Under the pieces are notes generated by a model. The model was not told where the DNA came from, ran no database searches, and saw only the letters and a list, made by a program, of their open reading frames with translations. A stretch of DNA of 64,000 nt from Falseniella ignava CCUG 37419 (GTDB lineage Bacteria > Bacillota > Bacilli > Lactobacillales > Aerococcaceae). Both the position numbers and the translations under genes were made by a program. The stretch's first letter is position 1. Each line of letters begins with the position of its first letter. Location of the stretch: NCBI RefSeq assembly GCF_000301055.1, contig NZ_JH932301.1, positions 155,959 through 219,958 of the forward strand. Reading direction: 5' to 3'. This document shows positions 14,836 to 23,646 of the stretch, piece after piece.

Positions 14836-17809
14836 AAGCGATCAACGCTTTCTCAAAAGCAGCCACTGGCGCTGTTACGGTACCTGCACCGACTTGACCG
14901 ACACCCGCTTTCTTATGAGCAATCCCCGTATTAATAATCGGCTCGATGCCGGTTTCTATGACTTTACGAATATCAATTCCTAAGTTAGCCCCTCGGAAGT
15001 CCCAAGTTGGAATCGACCAGTTCGGGTTTTGACCAACGACAATTTTAGCTTGTTCGTTCGAGATACGTACCGCATCCTCGAAACCACCCGCTCCGATAAA
15101 GCGTGTAACACCCGGTGCGGCAATCATCGCAGAACCACCTAGACCGATGGTCTCAGTAATCGCAGAGTCTCCAATATCCGCGTTAGCATCTTCTTCGCTG
15201 TATCCCGTAAAGAAGAGACCGTTCGGCGTATTAACTGGGGCAGTAAACCATTGATCCCCTAGCGCCGCAATGCGGATTCCAAAGTTCTCGCCGTTACGTG
15301 CCATCGTCGTAACTACCGTTCCTTTTTGAACTTTACGGGCATAATCAACCACAACTTTACCAGTGGCCATTGCAATGTTCAAGAAGAATTGATCCGTATC
15401 CGCTAAGAATTGTAACGTATCTTGCTTGTCTTTTTCATCAATATCAAGTTGGGTAATGATGGGTGCCACTTCTTTCAAGAAGACAAGTGAAGCCGCGATA
15501 TTACGTTGGTGGAACTCATCTCCCATACCAATCGCACGGGCAATCATAATACTTGTATTCAAGCCGCCATCAATCGCACGTAGCGCTTGTCCTAATACTG
15601 GACCTAAGACATCGCGCATCCACTCGAGCCGCGTAATAACTTCTTCGTTATTAGCACCGAAGCGTAATACGTTTCCGATACCTTCGTTCATAATACAGTA
15701 GCCTTCCGTGTCGTCCAAGGCATTTTGTACGACAAAGACAGGGAAGTTTTGGGTCGTAATTCCCCCCATTGGACCGACAGCATTCACATGGTGACATGGC
15801 ATAAATTCTACTTCGCCAGACTCAAGTTGTCTTAATGCATCCGCTTGATCCGTTGCCCAACCTTCGAAGAGCATCGCACCAATACATGAACCTTGCATTG
15901 GTCCCGTCATATTTTCGAATTTAATCGGTGGACCGGCATGTAAGATAATTTTCTTACCATGACTTAGTTCTGGAATGACTTCCTTAGCGTATTTCACGTC
16001 AACTAAGTTAGGTTGAGCTTCACGCATCCGTTGAACAATCTCTTCGTTCGCTTCATCGATTGCTTCAGCATGTGCATCGAGCGCATCGAGAACTTTAATT
16101 AATTTTACATTGCCGCCGGCACGTGGACGCCAGTCGTATTGAACGACTTTACCACCAAATTCTTGAATGGATTCTGAGAAACCTTCTAAACCAATATTAA
16201 TCACGCGCGGTTGCGTTGTAATTAAGTCCATCACTTGCTCACTTGGTGTAGGTAAGCTTACTTTCTCACCTTGGTAGTCCACAAATGAACGATCAGGAAG
16301 TTTGTAATCAATTCCCATTAATTCAAGTGCGAGTCTAACCGCACGGGCATTGGTTGTTTCGACTAAGACTCCAGCCGCTTTCAAATCTTGAATCGCTTGC
16401 GAGTAGCTTTGTGGGTCAGAATCTGTACCAACCACTGTTGCAATTAGGTGCAATTCACGGTTGTTTGCTTTCGCATGGTCTAGTGCTTCGGTAATTTGTG
16501 GAATTAACGCATTCACCATATCTGGGTGAGATCCATAACCTAAGACCACATCGAATAAGACAATACCTGTTGTTTCGTCTTGTAGGACTTCTTTTAACTT
16601 GTTAATTCGAACAGATGGATCAATCATTGGGTGTGGCTTCCCTTGTGTATAGAAGTCATCGCCTAAGTCCATCACTTCGAATCCATTCGCATTTAAAATA
16701 TAGCCTTGTTCATTTTGGATGTCGCCTAAGTCTAATGCGTCAGCAATCAACATCGCCGCTTCGTTAGCTAGCGTACCCCCAGAGTAGAGTCCTTTCACCG
16801 TCTTGCCATCGAGTGCTTTTTCTACGTGATTATCTAAAGCTTCGTTATAGTTTACTTTTAATGTCTCACCATTGGCTAGGTCGACCGACATACGCGCAGC
16901 TTCTTCCAATGTATAAGCAAAGGCAACGTTCCCTGCATGTTCCATTGGTTTTTCACCAAGGAAAATCGCTACAACCGGTTTGGTAATCGATTGTAAGATT
17001 TCAACCACGTTATCACGGATTGTTTTGGCAGGTGGTTTCGAAATCACACAGATAACATCGGTGGTCGGATGGGCTTCGAGTGCTAAAATCGCATCGATCA
17101 TGGTCCGTGCGCCCACCTCTTCATTCAGGTCGCGTCCCCCGGTACCAATCTCATTGACAACCCCGCCACCTAGACGGTCAATAATCGTTGTTACTTCTTG
17201 GATTCCGGTTCCTGAAGCCCCAACAATACCGATATTACCGGGTCTAACCACGTTGGTAAAGGCTAATGGAATACCGGAAATAATCCCCGTTCCGCAGTCT
17301 GGTCCCATTAAGAGTAAGCCAGCTTCATGCGCTTTATTTTTAAGACGGACTTCATCTTCTAAAGCTACGTTATCTGAGAAAGAGAAGACGTGTAAACCTT
17401 GATTGAGTGCATGCTCAATCTCACGTGCTGCATATTGACCTGGAATTGAGATTAATGCTAAGTTCGCTTCAGGAAGTGCCTCAAGCGCCTCTTGCCAATG
17501 AGAAACATTTTGTTGGGTTGTCTGTGATTTTTTCGAGCTGAGATCATTTAAGAAACTCTCAACTCGCTCTAAGACGACCTCCATTACGGATTCATCATCG
17601 GATTCAACGACAATCGCCATATCATTCGCGCCTGCGGCCATCAATTCATCGGTGGATAAGCCTGCACCAGCGAAGATATCTTTATTAGCATCCGTCGCCA
17701 TCATCACTTGCGCTTGTTTCACACCGGGCATATTATTTAATTCGGCCGATAGTAACATTAAGTTAATGGAGTCTTGATAATTGCCTTTTTGAATATTGGT
17801 AAATAACAT
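14798..17809 (-). CDS. Fused AllF-AllG (FdrA + DUF1116), oxamate carbamoyltransferase
   Basis: A 1003-residue fusion. Residues about 1-510 are FdrA-like, with CoA-ligase-type folds: G-I-V-G-A-S-G-T-G near 200 and G-L-Y-S-G-G-T-L near 340. Residues about 540-1000 are DUF1116/YlbE-like (G-P-P-I-K-F-E-N-M-T-G-P, M-N-E-G-I-G). E. coli has these as two genes. With AllH next door, all three subunits of oxamate carbamoyltransferase are present in two genes. No carbamate kinase or AllD is found in the window, so the carbamoyl phosphate must be used elsewhere or the natural substrate differs from oxalurate. Transcribed divergently from the hydrolase. Confidence 0.8.
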   Translation of the reverse strand: MLFTNIQKGNYQDSINLMLLSAELNNMPGVKQAQVMMATDANKDIFAGAGLSTDELMAAGANDMAIVVESDDESVMEVVLERVESFLNDLSSKKSQTTQQNVSHWQEALEALPEANLALISIPGQYAAREIEHALNQGLHVFSFSDNVALEDEVRLKNKAHEAGLLLMGPDCGTGIISGIPLAFTNVVRPGNIGIVGASGTGIQEVTTIIDRLGGGVVNEIGTGGRDLNEEVGARTMIDAILALEAHPTTDVICVISKPPAKTIRDNVVEILQSITKPVVAIFLGEKPMEHAGNVAFAYTLEEAARMSVDLANGETLKVNYNEALDNHVEKALDGKTVKGLYSGGTLANEAAMLIADALDLGDIQNEQGYILNANGFEVMDLGDDFYTQGKPHPMIDPSVRINKLKEVLQDETTGIVLFDVVLGYGSHPDMVNALIPQITEALDHAKANNRELHLIATVVGTDSDPQSYSQAIQDLKAAGVLVETTNARAVRLALELMGIDYKLPDRSFVDYQGEKVSLPTPSEQVMDLITTQPRVINIGLEGFSESIQEFGGKVVQYDWRPRAGGNVKLIKVLDALDAHAEAIDEANEEIVQRMREAQPNLVDVKYAKEVIPELSHGKKIILHAGPPIKFENMTGPMQGSCIGAMLFEGWATDQADALRQLESGEVEFMPCHHVNAVGPMGGITTQNFPVFVVQNALDDTEGYCIMNEGIGNVLRFGANNEEVITRLEWMRDVLGPVLGQALRAIDGGLNTSIMIARAIGMGDEFHQRNIAASLVFLKEVAPIITQLDIDEKDKQDTLQFLADTDQFFLNIAMATGKVVVDYARKVQKGTVVTTMARNGENFGIRIAALGDQWFTAPVNTPNGLFFTGYSEEDANADIGDSAITETIGLGGSAMIAAPGVTRFIGAGGFEDAVRISNEQAKIVVGQNPNWSIPTWDFRGANLGIDIRKVIETGIEPIINTGIAHKKAGVGQVGAGTVTAPVAAFEKALIAYAEHLGIDVDAL

Positions 17810-18035
17810 TCTATACTTCCTTTCTAAATTTATTCAGCGGTTTTCTGGGTCTACACACCCTAATTTGGTGTTTTTGAAAGAGACAAAGATTCACCATAAG
17901 CCTATTGTACTGCAATATGAAAGCACTTTTAAGGATAAAACAAACAAACAAATTCACTCCCTTTGGTTATTGTGGCCAATTCAATTTTGAAGGTAAGTGC
18001 TATACTGAAGAAGCTAGGATGAATAGGGTGAAATC
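17810..18035. promoter_or_regulatory. Divergent intergenic region between the AllFG fusion and the hydrolase
   Basis: This 226-bp stretch must hold promoters for both divergent units. No convincing minus-35/minus-10 pair or palindromic operator could be singled out by eye. A weak cre-like stretch (TGAAAGCACTTTTA) is near 17918. Confidence 0.35.
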
Positions 18036-18890
18036 ATGAAAGAAAAACAATTAACAATCCCACTTCAGGGGTTACCGTATGTCAAGGACGTGGGAGCCAC
18101 CTACTATTACGGAACAACGCATCGTGGAACGATTCTTTACTTACACGGTGGTGGGTTCTTGTTCGGACAACGCGAAGATTTACCTCAACCATATTTGGAG
18201 CGCTTGATCGGTCAAGGCTATCATATATTGGCGCTGGATTATCCACTTGCTCCTCAGGTGAGCTTGTCACAGATTATGACCGCCATTAGACAATCGGTTG
18301 ATTGGTTTGAGACAACAGGGTACCGTGAACTCGGCTTATCAGATAATAAATATTTCTTGTTCGGACGATCAGCCGGTGCTTATGCGGCGTTACTTTTAGC
18401 GAGTCATCAGTCGTCCGACCATCTACGTGGTGTAGCTAGCTTTTATGGTTATACAACGTTACAAGATGCTGCATTCAGTTATCCAAGTCGTGACTATTTG
18501 AAGTTACCTGCCGTACCGCAGACCGTCGCACAACAACTACAGCAATCGCCCGTCGTTACCCAAGATGCGACCCAACAGCGCTACTTGCTGTATGTGTATG
18601 CTCGACAAACCGGTCAGTGGCTATCATTATTAGGTATTTCAACAGAAGATTTGGCGCATTCATTCACTGTGCAAAGTGACCAAATTACTTGCCCATTATT
18701 TATCACCCATGCGCGCCGTGACCCGGATGTTCCGTTTCGACAATCAAGTCGTTTAGCGCAAGCGGTCGAGGACGCAACCTTTATTCCCGTTGAAAGTGAT
18801 AGGCATGATTTCGACCGAGTAGATATCGAAGGACTCGGTATGTCCATTTATGAACAATTCATTCAATGGTTAGATCAATATTCAAGATAA
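18036..18890 (+). CDS. Alpha/beta hydrolase (HSL/esterase-lipase type)
   Basis: A 284-residue hydrolase. The oxyanion motif H-G-G-G lies in L-Y-L-H-G-G-G-F-L-F near residue 35. The nucleophile elbow G-R-S-A-G is near 110. The acid is likely the Asp in R-R-D-P-D-V-P near 229, and the base the His in S-D-R-H-D-F near 253. Family members cleave carboxyl esters or amides of small molecules. It lies 13 bp before the AEC transporter gene, so the two are probably co-transcribed. The substrate is unknown. Confidence 0.82.
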   Translation: MKEKQLTIPLQGLPYVKDVGATYYYGTTHRGTILYLHGGGFLFGQREDLPQPYLERLIGQGYHILALDYPLAPQVSLSQIMTAIRQSVDWFETTGYRELGLSDNKYFLFGRSAGAYAALLLASHQSSDHLRGVASFYGYTTLQDAAFSYPSRDYLKLPAVPQTVAQQLQQSPVVTQDATQQRYLLYVYARQTGQWLSLLGISTEDLAHSFTVQSDQITCPLFITHARRDPDVPFRQSSRLAQAVEDATFIPVESDRHDFDRVDIEGLGMSIYEQFIQWLDQYSR

Positions 18891-18903
18891 GAGAGGTGTA
18901 CGT

Positions 18904-19842
18904 ATGCAATTAGATTTCTTTATGACGTTGCAGCGTGTTTTAGTTTTATTTCTATTAATTGTTATTGGCTTTATCTCGGGGAAAGTCGGCTTAATCTCGA
19001 AAAAAGGACAAAAAGATATTACGAACTTAGTTCTATATGTTACGATGCCGGCAACCATCTTTACTGCCATGCAGATGGAGTTGAATACCGAACGGATGCA
19101 GACTGCTGGAACGATTGCCCTGATTGTTGCCGCTGGATATGTTTTAATGTTTATCATTGGTTTAGTTAGCTCGAAGTTTTCATTTTTAGGCTTTGATGAT
19201 GCGCAACAAGGTGTTTACCGAACATCACTCCTATTATCTAATACGTCATTTATGGGCTATCCGATTGTAGCGAGTCTTTTAGGGGAAGAAGCCTTATTCT
19301 ATGCCGTTCTGGGAGCTGGCTTTATTTTCGAAGTCGTCTCTTGGTCGGTTGGAATCTACCTGATGGGACGTCGTGGGCAAGGCGTAGTCAACTTCAACTG
19401 GAAGAAGATTGTCTTCAGTCCAGGTATTCTATCGATTGTCGTCGGGTTGATTTTCTTCTTTGGGCAATGGACGGTCATGGCACCATTCTCGAATGTAATC
19501 GATACGTTAGCACCAGCTACCTCGCCATTAGCGATGATTGTCGTTGGACTGATCTTATCGCAATCAGATATTCAAGCGACATTCCAAAATAAAGTACTCT
19601 ATTTTCAAGCGGCTATTAAGTTATTGGTGGTTCCGTTAATCCTATTGATGATTCTGAAGATGTTAAATATGACGGGTGCACAATTATTAATTCCAGTTAT
19701 TATGTTAAGTATGCCAACCGCTTCTTATGTCGCAATGTTCGCATCCAACTATCAAAATAATGCGGAGTTAGCAAGTCAAATTGTCTTTATGACGTCGTTA
19801 CTTTCAATTATCACGATTCCAATTATTACCTTATTCTTCTAA
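18904..19842 (+). CDS. AEC-family transporter
   Basis: A 312-residue membrane protein with about ten hydrophobic segments, of the auxin-efflux-carrier family. It opens with the family's F-I-S-G-K-V-G-L-I and N-L-V-L-Y-V-T-M-P-A pattern and carries an S-N-T-S-F-M-G-Y-P segment mid-protein. Bacterial members export or import organic acids such as malate, malonate or oxamate-like compounds. With the carbamoyltransferase nearby, efflux of a carboxylate end product is plausible (inference). It has a GAGAGGTG ribosome site and ends in a hairpin at 19856-19885. Confidence 0.82.
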   Translation: MQLDFFMTLQRVLVLFLLIVIGFISGKVGLISKKGQKDITNLVLYVTMPATIFTAMQMELNTERMQTAGTIALIVAAGYVLMFIIGLVSSKFSFLGFDDAQQGVYRTSLLLSNTSFMGYPIVASLLGEEALFYAVLGAGFIFEVVSWSVGIYLMGRRGQGVVNFNWKKIVFSPGILSIVVGLIFFFGQWTVMAPFSNVIDTLAPATSPLAMIVVGLILSQSDIQATFQNKVLYFQAAIKLLVVPLILLMILKMLNMTGAQLLIPVIMLSMPTASYVAMFASNYQNNAELASQIVFMTSLLSIITIPIITLFF

Positions 19843-19846
19843 TGGA

Positions 19847-19902
19847 TCTATTCAACCAACCTGTAATCAAACAGGTTGGTTTTTTGTTGGAATAGAAAAG
19901 AC
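19847..19902 (+). repeat. Direct repeat copy 1 (contains a terminator)
   Basis: This 56-bp stretch recurs at 24992-25048 with two loop mismatches and one extra T. It contains the hairpin CCAACCTG / CAGGTTGG followed by TTTTTT, the terminator of the AEC gene. The two copies bracket the AT-rich block holding the second ABC transporter, the C-S lyase and the UroD-like gene. Confidence 0.88.
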
Positions 19903-19991
19903 TTACTTAAAATTACTAAAGGAAGTTTGAAGTAAAAAATACTAATTTATAATTATAACTATCAAAATATTGATTAATTTTACATTTGTTG

Positions 19992-20029
19992 TTGTAATAG
20001 CAAAAGTTTGTGATAAAATTAACTTGAAG
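19992..20029 (+). promoter_or_regulatory. Promoter with 20-nt motif shared with the first ABC operon
   Basis: A TTGTAA box (19992-19997) and an extended minus-10 (TGA-TAAAAT, hexamer 20014-20019) are 16 bp apart. The stretch 20009-20028 is TGTGATAAAATTAACTTGAA, 18 of 20 identical to 65-84. An AGGAGG follows at 20056-20061, ahead of a frame reading I-S-I-K-I-I-K-E-H without a standard start codon. That frame may be a leader peptide with a non-canonical start, and it runs to 20164, just before the binding-protein gene. Confidence 0.5.
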
Positions 20030-20166
20030 TGTATATTTGGTTACATTAGACGAGAAGGAGGAATAATTTCAATCAAAATAATCAAAGAACACAAAAAATT
20101 ACACTTCTTTTTTAAGAAAATGAAGTCTGAAAAGAATAGTTTGTTTTATTTAATTGGAGGTTAATA

Positions 20167-20970
20167 ATGAAAACATGTAAAAAACTTGTTAGAATTGTGA
20201 TGTTCTTGTCTCTTATATTTGGTTTTGTTTTTTCACCGGGTATTTATGTCCAAGCAGAAGAACAAAAAGTAGTAACTTTAGGAGCCTTAGGCAATCATCC
20301 ACCTTTCAACTTCACAGATGAAGAAGGAAAGTTAGTTGGCTATGAGGTAGATGTATGGGAAGAAATAGCAAAAAGAAATAATTTCAAATTAGAATATCAA
20401 ACCGCAACCTTTGACGGGTTGTTCCAAATGTTAGATCAAGGTAAGATAGATACTATTCTTTCACAAATTTCTATTACTCCTGATCGAGAAGAAAAATACG
20501 ACTTTACTGAAACTTATATGTATAGTCCAGGTGGATGGTTTATCAGAGAAGATGCTGAAGAAGTTAAAAGCTTTGAAGACTTACACGGGAAAAAAGTAGC
20601 CATTGTACCTGGCGGTGCTGATGAAAAAATGTATGAAAAAAATGACCCTGATAAAAAAATCGAAGTAGTCCCTTTTAAAGATAATCAAGTAGGTATTCAA
20701 GCCGTGGCGGAAGGAAAAATTGATGCAACAGGTACCTCTATTCCTGGCGGAGCTTATTTATTAAAAGAAAATCCTGATTTAAAACTAAAAATTTCTGGAT
20801 ACAATGGTATAACTGAACATAACGCATTTCCTATGAATAAAGATAGAGATGATGATTTGGTGGAAGTTGTTTCTAATACTCTTAAAGAGATGAAAGAAGA
20901 TGGAACATTAAAAAAATTGGCAGAGAAATGGTTTGGAATTGATGTAACTGTTGAAGACCAGACTGAATAA
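20167..20970 (+). CDS. Polar amino-acid ABC transporter substrate-binding protein
   Basis: A 267-residue family 3 solute-binding protein. The signal segment spans about residues 8-31. The mature part has the ligand-binding pattern H-P-P-F-N-F, then G-Y-E-V-D-V-W, and T-F-D-G-L-F-Q near 75. I-S-I-T-P-D-R-E is the conserved hinge segment. There is no cysteine at the end of the signal, so it is not a lipoprotein. It has a TTGGAGGT ribosome site. The neighbouring C-S lyase suggests a thioether or sulfur amino acid as ligand (inference). Confidence 0.85.
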   Translation: MKTCKKLVRIVMFLSLIFGFVFSPGIYVQAEEQKVVTLGALGNHPPFNFTDEEGKLVGYEVDVWEEIAKRNNFKLEYQTATFDGLFQMLDQGKIDTILSQISITPDREEKYDFTETYMYSPGGWFIREDAEEVKSFEDLHGKKVAIVPGGADEKMYEKNDPDKKIEVVPFKDNQVGIQAVAEGKIDATGTSIPGGAYLLKENPDLKLKISGYNGITEHNAFPMNKDRDDDLVEVVSNTLKEMKEDGTLKKLAEKWFGIDVTVEDQTE

Positions 20971-20976
20971 TTTTTT

Positions 20977-21008
20977 AACCAAAATCCTTTATAGGATTTT
21001 GGTTTTTT
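20977..21008 (+). terminator. Intercistronic terminator after the binding protein
   Basis: A perfect 12-bp stem (AACCAAAATCCT / AGGATTTTGGTT) with a TTAT loop is followed by TTTTTT. It should sharply lower expression of permease and ATPase relative to the binding protein. Confidence 0.85.
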
Positions 21009-21022
21009 GAAAGGTTAATTTT

Positions 21023-21697
21023 ATGGATATCGAATTAATAAAAGTATATTTTTTTAATATTTTAAAAGGTACTCAGATCACTATATTCTTAGCAATAATT
21101 TCGTTGGTTATATCCCTAGTATTAGGGATATTGTTTGGATTTATAAAATTTTATAGGATTCCAATATTAAATCCATTTCTTAAAATATATACATCGTTTT
21201 TTAGAGGAACACCTGCCATGGCTCAAATTCTTTTGGTATACTTTGTTATATTTGGAATGAATGACTTCACCTCAAAGCTTAGACCAGAATATGCAGCAGT
21301 CACGACTTTGTCACTAAATGCTGCGGCATATTTAAGTGAGACTTTTCTGGGTGCTTTTAATTCTGTTAGTAAAGGGCAGATTGATGCGGGGTTATCTGTA
21401 GGAATGACTAACATAAAAATTATGGAAAAGATTATTTTCCCTCAGGCAATGGAAGCAGCATTGCCATCTCTCTTAAATACATTAATAGACTTAATAAAAG
21501 GAACTTCTATAGCATTTATGATAGGAGTGCCTGAAATGATGGCTGTTGCGAGTTTTGAAGGAAGTCGGCGTTTTGATTATGGAATCATTTATATTATTGT
21601 ATCTGCGATATATTGGGCTCTCTCACTAATTCTTACAAATTTTCAAAGACATGTTTCTAAGAAAAGAAAACTAATACATGTTAGGAGAGTTAAGTAA
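21023..21697 (+). CDS. Amino-acid ABC transporter permease
   Basis: A 224-residue HisM/GlnP-type permease with about five hydrophobic segments. The conserved F-F-R-G-T-P is near residue 60. The coupling loop near 115-140 has I-D-A-G-L-S-V-G-M-T, then I-I-F-P-Q-A-M. It starts 14 bp after the intercistronic terminator and is directly followed by the ATPase gene. Confidence 0.87.
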   Translation: MDIELIKVYFFNILKGTQITIFLAIISLVISLVLGILFGFIKFYRIPILNPFLKIYTSFFRGTPAMAQILLVYFVIFGMNDFTSKLRPEYAAVTTLSLNAAAYLSETFLGAFNSVSKGQIDAGLSVGMTNIKIMEKIIFPQAMEAALPSLLNTLIDLIKGTSIAFMIGVPEMMAVASFEGSRRFDYGIIYIIVSAIYWALSLILTNFQRHVSKKRKLIHVRRVK

Positions 21698-21698
21698 T

Positions 21699-22442
21699 AT
21701 GATAACGATTCAAAATTTATCGCTAAGTTATGATGATGAAAAATTCATATTAAACAATATTAATATGGAAATTGGGGAAAAAGAAATTGTTGCAATCTTG
21801 GGACCATCAGGTGCTGGGAAATCGTCACTATTAAGAAGCATTAACTTTTTAAATAAGCCAAATAGTGGGAATGTAATTATTGATGGAGTGAAAGTAGATG
21901 CTTCGAACTCTTCTAAAAAATCGATTCTTGAATTAAGAAAAAAAACTGCGATGGTTTTTCAAAATTATAACTTGTTTAAGAACATGACAGTTTTAGATAA
22001 TTTAATTGTTTCACTTACAGAAGGACGTGGAATAGGTAAGAAAAAAGCCAATGAGATTGCGTTAGAACATTTAAAAAAAGTATCTATGTCGCCTTACGTC
22101 GATTATTATCCGGATGAACTTTCTGGAGGACAACAACAAAGGGTGGGAATCGCAAGAGCTATTTCTCTGAGCCCTAAGGTATTACTATTGGACGAGCCTA
22201 CTTCTGCACTAGACCCGCAACTTGTAAATGAAATAAAAAATGTAATACAAACTTTAATCCAAAGCAATAAAAGCATGACGATACTCCTAGTTACCCATGA
22301 TATAGATTTTGCGATGAAGTTAGCAGACAGAATATTATTTATAGATGAAGGGCACATTCTCTTCGATGGATCTAAAGATGAGTTTTTAAATGTAAATGAT
22401 GTGAATATAAGTAAGTTTATGAATCGCTTGAAAAGCAGTTAA
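21699..22442 (+). CDS. Amino-acid ABC transporter ATP-binding protein
   Basis: A 247-residue GlnQ-like ATPase. Walker A is G-P-S-G-A-G-K-S-S near residue 32, the signature L-S-G-G-Q-Q-Q-R near 140, and Walker B L-L-L-D-E-P-T-S-A-L-D near 160. The start at 21699 follows TTAGGAGAG inside the end of the permease gene. It completes the second polar amino-acid transporter. Confidence 0.89.
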   Translation: MITIQNLSLSYDDEKFILNNINMEIGEKEIVAILGPSGAGKSSLLRSINFLNKPNSGNVIIDGVKVDASNSSKKSILELRKKTAMVFQNYNLFKNMTVLDNLIVSLTEGRGIGKKKANEIALEHLKKVSMSPYVDYYPDELSGGQQQRVGIARAISLSPKVLLLDEPTSALDPQLVNEIKNVIQTLIQSNKSMTILLVTHDIDFAMKLADRILFIDEGHILFDGSKDEFLNVNDVNISKFMNRLKSS

Positions 22443-22452
22443 AGGAGGAACC

Positions 22453-23634
22453 ATGAAATATAATTTTACAGAAGTTGTTGATAGAACGGATATGATTGGT
22501 AGTAGATGGCAAGAAATGTATGAGCTTAAGGGAAATATTCCTCCAGGTACGGTTCCTATTTCATCAGCTGATATGGATTTCGAATTAGCACCAGAAATTG
22601 TAGATGGCTTAAAAAATCATATTAACCATACAGTTTTTGGATATACAGAACCCAACATAGCGTATTTCGATTCAGTAGTAAGATGGATGAAAAGTAAACA
22701 TAACTGGCAAATTGATTCGAATTGGGTTGTACCAATGCCAGGAATCGTTGCAGCGTTAGCAGTGTTTATACAGGAATTTAGTAAACCTGGCGATGGGGTT
22801 ATTATTATGGATCCAGTCTGGCCAATGTTCAATGAAATTCCGCAGAGGTACTCAAGAAAAGTAGTAAAAAACTCATTGATTATCGAGGATAATGAATACA
22901 GGATTGATTTTAAAAATTTAGAAAAGAACGCTGCTAAAAAAGAAAATAAGATTTTATTATTTAATAATCCTCATAATCCAGTAGGTAGAGTTTGGACTGA
23001 GAAAGAATTGATAAAATTAGCACAAGTATGTGAAGAGCATAATTTGCTTGTGTTTTGTGATGAAGTCCATGAGGACTTGATATATCCAGGACATACTCAT
23101 GTAAAATTATGTGAAGTCTCTGATTATATGAGAGCTCATACCATTGTTGCGACTTCTCCAAGTAAAGCATTTAATTTATCAGGACTTTGTGTTTCTAACA
23201 TAATAATATCTAACTGTGACTTGTTAGAAAGATTTAAGAAAAAAGCTGAATTTTTAGTGTTAAATAAGGTTAACGCAATGGGATTAGAAGCTGGGAAATT
23301 AGCATATAATAAGGCAGAACCATGGTTAAATAATTTGTTGAATTTAATTAATATTAATAGGGGATTGTTGAATGAGATCATAAGTAGTGAATTACCCAAA
23401 GCTGTAGTTTATCCTCTTGAAGGAACATACTTGCAATGGATTAATTTAAATGAATATCAGTTAAGTTCAAAAAAAATACATGAGAAAAATATTGAAAATA
23501 ATGTTTTTCTTACTGAAGGTGATATTTTCGGTGATATCGGTGAAGGATTTAATCGAATTAATATTGCCACTTCTACTGATAAGTTAACAGAAACATTGGA
23601 AAGATATACAAAAGGAATCAGCGAATTGATTTAA
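22453..23634 (+). CDS. MalY/PatB-type PLP C-S lyase (aminotransferase class I/II fold)
   Basis: A 393-residue fold-type I PLP enzyme of the MalY/PatB subgroup. N-N-P-H-N-P-V-G-R near 177 and F-C-D-E-V-H-E-D near 204 bind PLP. The Schiff-base lysine is in T-S-P-S-K-A-F-N near 237. Members of this subgroup are typically cystathionine or cysteine-conjugate beta-lyases giving thiol, pyruvate and ammonia. It lies 10 bp after the ATPase, with an AAAGGAGG site, so the transported compound is probably cleaved here. Aminotransferase activity is an alternative. Confidence 0.85.
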   Translation: MKYNFTEVVDRTDMIGSRWQEMYELKGNIPPGTVPISSADMDFELAPEIVDGLKNHINHTVFGYTEPNIAYFDSVVRWMKSKHNWQIDSNWVVPMPGIVAALAVFIQEFSKPGDGVIIMDPVWPMFNEIPQRYSRKVVKNSLIIEDNEYRIDFKNLEKNAAKKENKILLFNNPHNPVGRVWTEKELIKLAQVCEEHNLLVFCDEVHEDLIYPGHTHVKLCEVSDYMRAHTIVATSPSKAFNLSGLCVSNIIISNCDLLERFKKKAEFLVLNKVNAMGLEAGKLAYNKAEPWLNNLLNLININRGLLNEIISSELPKAVVYPLEGTYLQWINLNEYQLSSKKIHEKNIENNVFLTEGDIFGDIGEGFNRINIATSTDKLTETLERYTKGISELI

Positions 23635-23646
23635 ATGAGGGAGAAA

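Noticed and set aside
14798..17809. Opposite-strand frames of up to 140 codons within the AllF-AllG fusion
   Set aside because: They are shadows of a clearly coding gene and have no ribosome sites.
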